Below are positions 59,390 through 64,000 of a DNA stretch of 64,000 nucleotides, in pieces; the stretch's first letter is position 1, and each line of letters begins with the position of its first letter. Position numbers and translations under genes: made by a program. Location of the stretch: positions 1,984,001 through 2,048,000 of the forward strand of contig NZ_CP033068.1 in assembly GCF_003668995.1 (NCBI RefSeq). The letters run 5' to 3'. The DNA is from Flavobacterium sp. 140616W15. GTDB taxonomy: Bacteria; Bacteroidota; Bacteroidia; Flavobacteriales; Flavobacteriaceae. The notes below the pieces were generated by a model. It was not told the DNA's origin. It did not search any database and saw nothing but the letters and a program-made list of their open reading frames with translations.

Positions 59390-62300
59390 TTAAAATTGAA
59401 CTTGGACACCTAAAGAGAATGATTTTGCTAATGGATACGGATCATCATTACTGATTTGATCAGTTATATTACCTCTTTCTGAAGAAACTTCCGGATCAAT
59501 TCCTGGCCACTTTGTCCATGTCAATAAATTTGTACCAGTCAAAGAAAGAGTTGCTCCATCTAGTCCTATTCTGTTTAATAACTTTTTATCAAAATTGTAA
59601 CTTAGCTGTATACTTTTTAAACGTAAGTATGATGTATCATATAGATATCTATCTGATATTCTTCCGCTTGATGATGGATCTGTATATAACGCTCTTGCAT
59701 AACGAGCATTGGTGTTTTCTGGAGTCCAAGTATTTAAAGCATATTCACTATATTTATTTTCTCCCAAAGGATTATATGTTCCTGCTGGAATAGCATTCCA
59801 AAGTGATTTTGCTCCTACAGAAAATTGAAATAATGCACTCAATGTTAAATTCTTATAAGCAAATGTATTTGAAATCCCTCCAAAGAAATCAGGCTGAATA
59901 TCACCTATGATTGTTTTATCTGCTTCTGATATTTCACCATCTCCATTAATATCTTCGTACATATAATCTCCAATTCCTGTTGATACCTTGTCGTAATAAC
60001 CTGTAGGTGATGCAGCATTTAAAGCATCTACCTCATCTTGAGTTTGAAATATTTTGGCCACTTTATAACCTATGATAGTCCCTACTGGTTGCCCTTCTAT
60101 AAAATAATCTGTTTGGTATTCATTAATATTTGCACCATTTAACTTCGCTAGTTTATTTCTATTAAACGACCAATTTATATTAGTTGACCAAGTAAAATTA
60201 TCATTCCTTATAATATCTCCACCTAAGTTAATCTCAACTCCTCTGTTTATTACATCTATAAAGTTTGAAAAATATACAGCTGGACCTAACTCTAAAGGAA
60301 TTGGTGTTCTAACCAAAGCTCCGTTTGTTTTTCTATTGTATACATCTATTCCTCCTTTTAGACGATTATTGAAAAATCCAAAATCTAAACCTAAGTTTAC
60401 CTCATTAGTCGTTTCCCAACCAACATTTGGATTTGGAAAATTATCATCTGCAATTATTCCCGAATTACCATTATAAACGCTAGAAGAATTATTTTGAAAA
60501 AATTGTAGATAAGCAAAATCAGACACATTGGTTGACCCAACCTTACCTGCACTTGCTCTAAGTTTTAAAATATTAATATGATTGTTGTCTGCTAAAAACT
60601 CTTCATTAGAAATATTCCAACTTACAGATAATGAAGGGAAATATGCCCTTTTATTACCTGGTCCGAATTTAGAAGAAGTATCTGTTCTGAAATTGAAAGT
60701 GGCATTATACAAATCTTTATATCCATAATTCAAACGAGAAAACAATGAATATAAACCTGTTTTATAGCGCAAACTGCTATACCCTATTACGGCTCTAGCT
60801 GAAGAAGCATTAGTCAATACTTCATCATCTGGAAAACCTGAATAAAATTGATTTGAATTAGAAAAACTTGTATCATCCCAAGCCGCTCCAGCCATCAATC
60901 CAAATTTATGGCTAGCTAATTTGAAATCATAATTTGCAGTCAAGTTTGTTGTGATATTAGACACCATTCCATCTGCTTCACTTAAGAATGAATCATTAGG
61001 ATAAAAAATAAAGTCCGTATCTGTTATTTTTGGAATAAAAGTACTGTTCTTATTATAAAATACAGATGCATTAACTTCTGTTTTTATCTTCAAATCTTTT
61101 ACTGGCTGTATTTCTAAATAGCTACTTCCAATAAAATTATACGTTTTGTTATCTGCTTTATTTTTTAAGCGCATCAAAGGATTAGGCTCTAAAGTCATAA
61201 ACCCATACTGATAATCTGGTTGCCCTAACAACTTCCCATTTTCATCTCTCACTGGCAAGTCAGGACGTGCTCTTGCAATAGAAGTATTAATTGTATATTG
61301 GTTTGTTATATCGTTTTCTCCTGAATTAGCTTGAGTATGTCCTAAATTAATCGAACCACCCATCTTTACATATTTATTTATATCCGAATCTAATGAAATT
61401 GACACATTATATTGTTTCATTTTATCATTAATTGTCAATCCTTCTTGGTCTATAAAAGAAGAGCTAAACATATAATTTGTATTGCTACTACCTCCGTTAA
61501 AGCTAAAATTAGCTTGTCTCGTTACTGCTACACTTCTAAAAACTTCTTTATTCCAATTTGTATCTGAAGTACCAAAATAATCATCTCTTAATCCGTCATA
61601 AACCACCATACCGGTATCAAAATCTAAATCAGTCTTTCCGATATTAGCCAAATCAAAAGCATAAAATGAGTCTAATTGACCATTATTCATAGCGGTAACA
61701 CTATTATTTATCAGTTGGTTATAGAAGTTTTTGTATTGACCAGCATTTAAAACTTGCACTGTGCTAATAGGTGTTGCTAACGTAGTTGTTAAAGAAGCAT
61801 TAACTTTTAAAGGTTGGTCTTTTTTACCTCTTTTTGTTTTAATTATAATTACTCCATTTGCTCCACGTGAACCATAAATAGAAGTTGCCCCTGCATCTTT
61901 TAATACATCTAGGCTTTCAATATCATTAGGGTTTAATGTTAACAATGGATTTGCTCCTTTCATATTATCTAGGTTAAAAGATATACCATCGATTACAAAT
62001 AAAGGCTGATTTAATCCTCCTGCTGATGAAAGTGGTGAAGTAAATCCTCTAACATTAATTCGAACTGGAGCCCCCGGACGACCTGAATTTTGTGATACCT
62101 GAACTCCCTTTGTTAATCCGCCTAGCGCTCTGTCTATTCCAATACTTCCAGTTGCTGCTTGTACTATATCTTTTGAATCTATAGAAGAAACTGCTCCCGA
62201 AAACTCTGAACGTTTTTGTTTTCCATACCCTACAAGTACTACTTCTTCAAGTTCATTAGTTTCTTCTACAAGAACTACTTTCATCAATTCATTACTAACA

Positions 62301-62893
62301 GGAATGCGTTGCGTTTTAAAACCCATAAAAGATAGGATTAGGAATTTTCCTTTCGCATCCTCATTAAATTTGAATCTTCCTTCATAAGATGTAGAGGTGA
62401 CGAATTTTGTACCTTCTACCACGACAGTTACTCCTGGTATCGGTATTCCCAGAACATCAACTACAAATCCTTCGATTGGTCTTTGCTCAATAACCGAAAC
62501 AGTTTCTTTCTCTAACTTATTATTATACCCTGCTTGTTTTTTGAGTATTATTTGATTTCCTAAAATCTGATAAGAAATATTGGTTTTATTAAATAGTTTA
62601 CCTAAGACTTCTACTAGTTGTTTTTTTTCTACGTTTAAATCAATTTTTTGATTCACGTTTAATTCATTCTTATTATAAAAAAAATGAAAGTCGGTTTGGT
62701 CTTCAATAATTTTAAAAACATTTACTAAAGCTACCCCGTTTACATCCATGGTAACTTTTTTATTTTGTCCGTAACTACTTGAAGCGCTAACTTGTAAAAG
62801 ACTGGTAAATAAAAATAAGATTGTAAATTTCATTTTTAAGTTTGCATTATTAAAAATGCGCGGCCACGCACCTGAAATTGGTTGTTTTTTCAT
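59390..62893 (-). CDS. SusC/RagA-family TonB-linked outer-membrane protein with STN domain
   Basis: A 1167-residue receptor. The start MKKQPISGAWPRIFNNANLK precedes a hydrophobic signal (KFTILFLFTSLLQVSASSS); this long N-terminus is usual for STN-bearing SusC proteins. Next come an STN domain (about 45-110), a carboxypeptidase-like domain (about 130-210, VDVLGIPIPGVTVVVEGTKF), the SusC TonB-box/plug region (VVLVGYGKQKRSEFSGAVSS, then DVLKDAGATSIYGSRGANGV) and the barrel. The STN domain signals to a FecR anti-sigma factor, and such a gene is directly upstream at 62992. It imports the ligand bound by the adjacent SusD. Confidence 0.95.
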   Translation of the reverse strand: MKKQPISGAWPRIFNNANLKMKFTILFLFTSLLQVSASSSYGQNKKVTMDVNGVALVNVFKIIEDQTDFHFFYNKNELNVNQKIDLNVEKKQLVEVLGKLFNKTNISYQILGNQIILKKQAGYNNKLEKETVSVIEQRPIEGFVVDVLGIPIPGVTVVVEGTKFVTSTSYEGRFKFNEDAKGKFLILSFMGFKTQRIPVSNELMKVVLVEETNELEEVVLVGYGKQKRSEFSGAVSSIDSKDIVQAATGSIGIDRALGGLTKGVQVSQNSGRPGAPVRINVRGFTSPLSSAGGLNQPLFVIDGISFNLDNMKGANPLLTLNPNDIESLDVLKDAGATSIYGSRGANGVIIIKTKRGKKDQPLKVNASLTTTLATPISTVQVLNAGQYKNFYNQLINNSVTAMNNGQLDSFYAFDLANIGKTDLDFDTGMVVYDGLRDDYFGTSDTNWNKEVFRSVAVTRQANFSFNGGSSNTNYMFSSSFIDQEGLTINDKMKQYNVSISLDSDINKYVKMGGSINLGHTQANSGENDITNQYTINTSIARARPDLPVRDENGKLLGQPDYQYGFMTLEPNPLMRLKNKADNKTYNFIGSSYLEIQPVKDLKIKTEVNASVFYNKNSTFIPKITDTDFIFYPNDSFLSEADGMVSNITTNLTANYDFKLASHKFGLMAGAAWDDTSFSNSNQFYSGFPDDEVLTNASSARAVIGYSSLRYKTGLYSLFSRLNYGYKDLYNATFNFRTDTSSKFGPGNKRAYFPSLSVSWNISNEEFLADNNHINILKLRASAGKVGSTNVSDFAYLQFFQNNSSSVYNGNSGIIADDNFPNPNVGWETTNEVNLGLDFGFFNNRLKGGIDVYNRKTNGALVRTPIPLELGPAVYFSNFIDVINRGVEINLGGDIIRNDNFTWSTNINWSFNRNKLAKLNGANINEYQTDYFIEGQPVGTIIGYKVAKIFQTQDEVDALNAASPTGYYDKVSTGIGDYMYEDINGDGEISEADKTIIGDIQPDFFGGISNTFAYKNLTLSALFQFSVGAKSLWNAIPAGTYNPLGENKYSEYALNTWTPENTNARYARALYTDPSSSGRISDRYLYDTSYLRLKSIQLSYNFDKKLLNRIGLDGATLSLTGTNLLTWTKWPGIDPEVSSERGNITDQISNDDPYPLAKSFSLGVQVQF

Positions 62894-62948
62894 AAGTTTA
62901 CACTGGTTTAGTTTTACTGGTTTAAGATTAAATCACTTTAAAATGATT

Positions 62949-62980
62949 GGAAGGTGTTGGCGCACCTTCCTTTTTTTTGG
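62949..62980. terminator. Hairpin between fecR and susC
   Basis: GGAAGGTG (62949-62956) pairs with CACCTTCC (62963-62970), followed by eight T on the plus strand. The T run is on the side away from susC, so it would terminate plus-strand transcription; on the minus strand it may act as a weak attenuator between fecR and susC. Confidence 0.5.
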
Positions 62981-62991
62981 TTTAGTTAATT

Positions 62992-64000
62992 CTATTTCAT
63001 TTTTGGTTTATTTATGGTTATTATTCTATTGTTAATAGTAAAATCAAAAGCTTCATAGGTTTGAAAGGTCTTCAAAACCTGATAAATATTTTCATTTTTA
63101 AATGTTGCAGTTATTACTATATCATCTAAATCTTTATAATTATTTATAATCTCAACATTATATTTACGTTCTAATTTATTGGAAATAACATCAAATGAAT
63201 CGTCAATAAACATAAGTTCTCCAGAAACCCAAGCAACATATTTTCTAACATCTGCTACCTCTGTTTTTAATTTTTTATCTTCAAAATAAGCACGATATCC
63301 AGGTTTCAGAATTACATTATCATTCTGCTCCAATTTGCTAGAAGCGGCTATACTACCCTCTACTAAAACTGCATATGTTTTTGCGTCTTTCTTATAAGAA
63401 GTAACATTAAACTTGGTTCCTAAAACCTTAACATTCATGTCATTTGAACTAACGATAAAAGGGTGTTTTGCGTCTTTAGTAACATCAAAATAGGCTTCAC
63501 CATCTAAGAATACTTGGCGTTTATCTTTCTCTACAAATCGAACAGGATAACGCAAGCTACTTCCTGAATTTAAATGGACATTTGTTCCGTCTGATAATTT
63601 TAGCTCAAAGCGCTTTCCATAAGGAATTTTTATAATATTATAAGCTAAGGTATCTTTTGCAACTGAACTACCATACTCCAATAGATTCCCTTTTTGTTTG
63701 CCTACAACATTTCCGTTAACATCTACAACTTGTGTAGTGCCATCCTCTTTTATTATCTGAATAGCTCCATTCTCTAATTGTAGTGTTATAGCTTCCTCAG
63801 GAACTTTAAAAGTTGATTTAGCATCATCGTTCTTTTGATAATATAAAAAACCAATTGACAATAAAACAATCACTATTGCTGCATATTTCAAAAAGACTTT
63901 TTTATGCTTTAAAATTCTTAACAAGAGTGTAGGTTTCTCAGAATATTCAAGTTCTATAGGTCGTTGCAATTGAGATACAATGTTTTCCCAAGCCTTATCT
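62992..64000 (-). CDS. FecR-family anti-sigma factor, N-terminus outside window
   Basis: The frame stays open to the window edge (DKAWENIVSQLQRPIELEYS before a false TTG start), so the real start is upstream. One transmembrane helix (KYAAIVIVLLSIGFLYY) separates a cytoplasmic part from the periplasmic FecR domain: YGKRFELKLSDGTNVHLNSG, LRYPVRFVEKDKRQVFLDGE, AYFDVTKDAKHPFIV, then GTKFNVTSY. A C-terminal DUF4974 domain (VISNKLERKYNVEIINNYKD) ends the protein. It holds an ECF sigma factor inactive until SusC with STN binds its ligand; the sigma gene should lie just beyond the window. Confidence 0.92.
   Translation of the reverse strand, partial: DKAWENIVSQLQRPIELEYSEKPTLLLRILKHKKVFLKYAAIVIVLLSIGFLYYQKNDDAKSTFKVPEEAITLQLENGAIQIIKEDGTTQVVDVNGNVVGKQKGNLLEYGSSVAKDTLAYNIIKIPYGKRFELKLSDGTNVHLNSGSSLRYPVRFVEKDKRQVFLDGEAYFDVTKDAKHPFIVSSNDMNVKVLGTKFNVTSYKKDAKTYAVLVEGSIAASSKLEQNDNVILKPGYRAYFEDKKLKTEVADVRKYVAWVSGELMFIDDSFDVISNKLERKYNVEIINNYKDLDDIVITATFKNENIYQVLKTFQTYEAFDFTINNRIITINKPKMK

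Overview
The window reads as chromosomal DNA of a Flavobacterium-like member of the Bacteroidota. The basis is strongly AT-rich DNA, SusC/SusD and other TonB-dependent receptors, a type IX secretion (T9SS) sorting domain, a FecR anti-sigma factor, promoters of the Bacteroidota TTG/TAnnTTTG type, and flavobacterial-looking rRNA. No database search was possible; assignments rest on motifs, family knowledge and gene order.

Layout. 1-2 kb: end of an MCE lipid-transport protein and a broken FAD oxidoreductase. 2.3-7.7 kb: a complete rRNA operon on the minus strand (16S, tRNA-Ile, tRNA-Ala, 23S, 5S) with promoter and terminator. 7.9-23.3 kb: an accessory stretch with five decayed copies or fragments of one IS6-family element and a piece of an IS3-family transposase. 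Between them lie a T9SS surface protein, an S41 peptidase, a photolyase remnant beside a DUF2256 mini-gene, a four-gene CsgG-like envelope operon facing a TPR/LuxR membrane regulator, and an outer-membrane receptor bracketed by IS6 remains. 23.5-31 kb: an S33-type hydrolase, an amidohydrolase lipoprotein, an RNA methyltransferase, a split double-GNAT gene and a membrane protein of the so-called site-specific recombinase family. 31-37.5 kb: a metal island, with a Fur-family regulator, Zn/Cd-type ATPase and HMA chaperone on one strand and an HMA-AraC regulator with a CopA copper ATPase on the other. 37.5-44 kb: a possible heme-binding protein, a secreted repeat protein of beta-flower type, and the oxidative pentose-phosphate operon gnd-zwf-pgl. 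44.8-51.5 kb: an AraC regulator and a receptor/DUF4374/PepSY/DUF4198-like operon resembling the Bacteroides Xus xenosiderophore system. 51.5-64 kb: DsbD, an M16 protease, a TlpA-like thioredoxin, SusD, SusC with an STN domain, and FecR.

Two themes stand out. First, seven otherwise intact or recognisable genes are broken by frameshifts that a single added A or T would repair, usually inside a 5-7 base A/T run; the receptor gene has two such sites. Repairing them restores coherent full-length proteins, or an uninterrupted fragment for the photolyase remnant. This looks more like homopolymer under-calling than decay. Second, the CsgG-like operon (15.3-18.5 kb) with its divergent regulator and repeat-rich control region is the best candidate for an undescribed envelope system: CsgG-like architecture with no curli subunit or accessory gene in sight.
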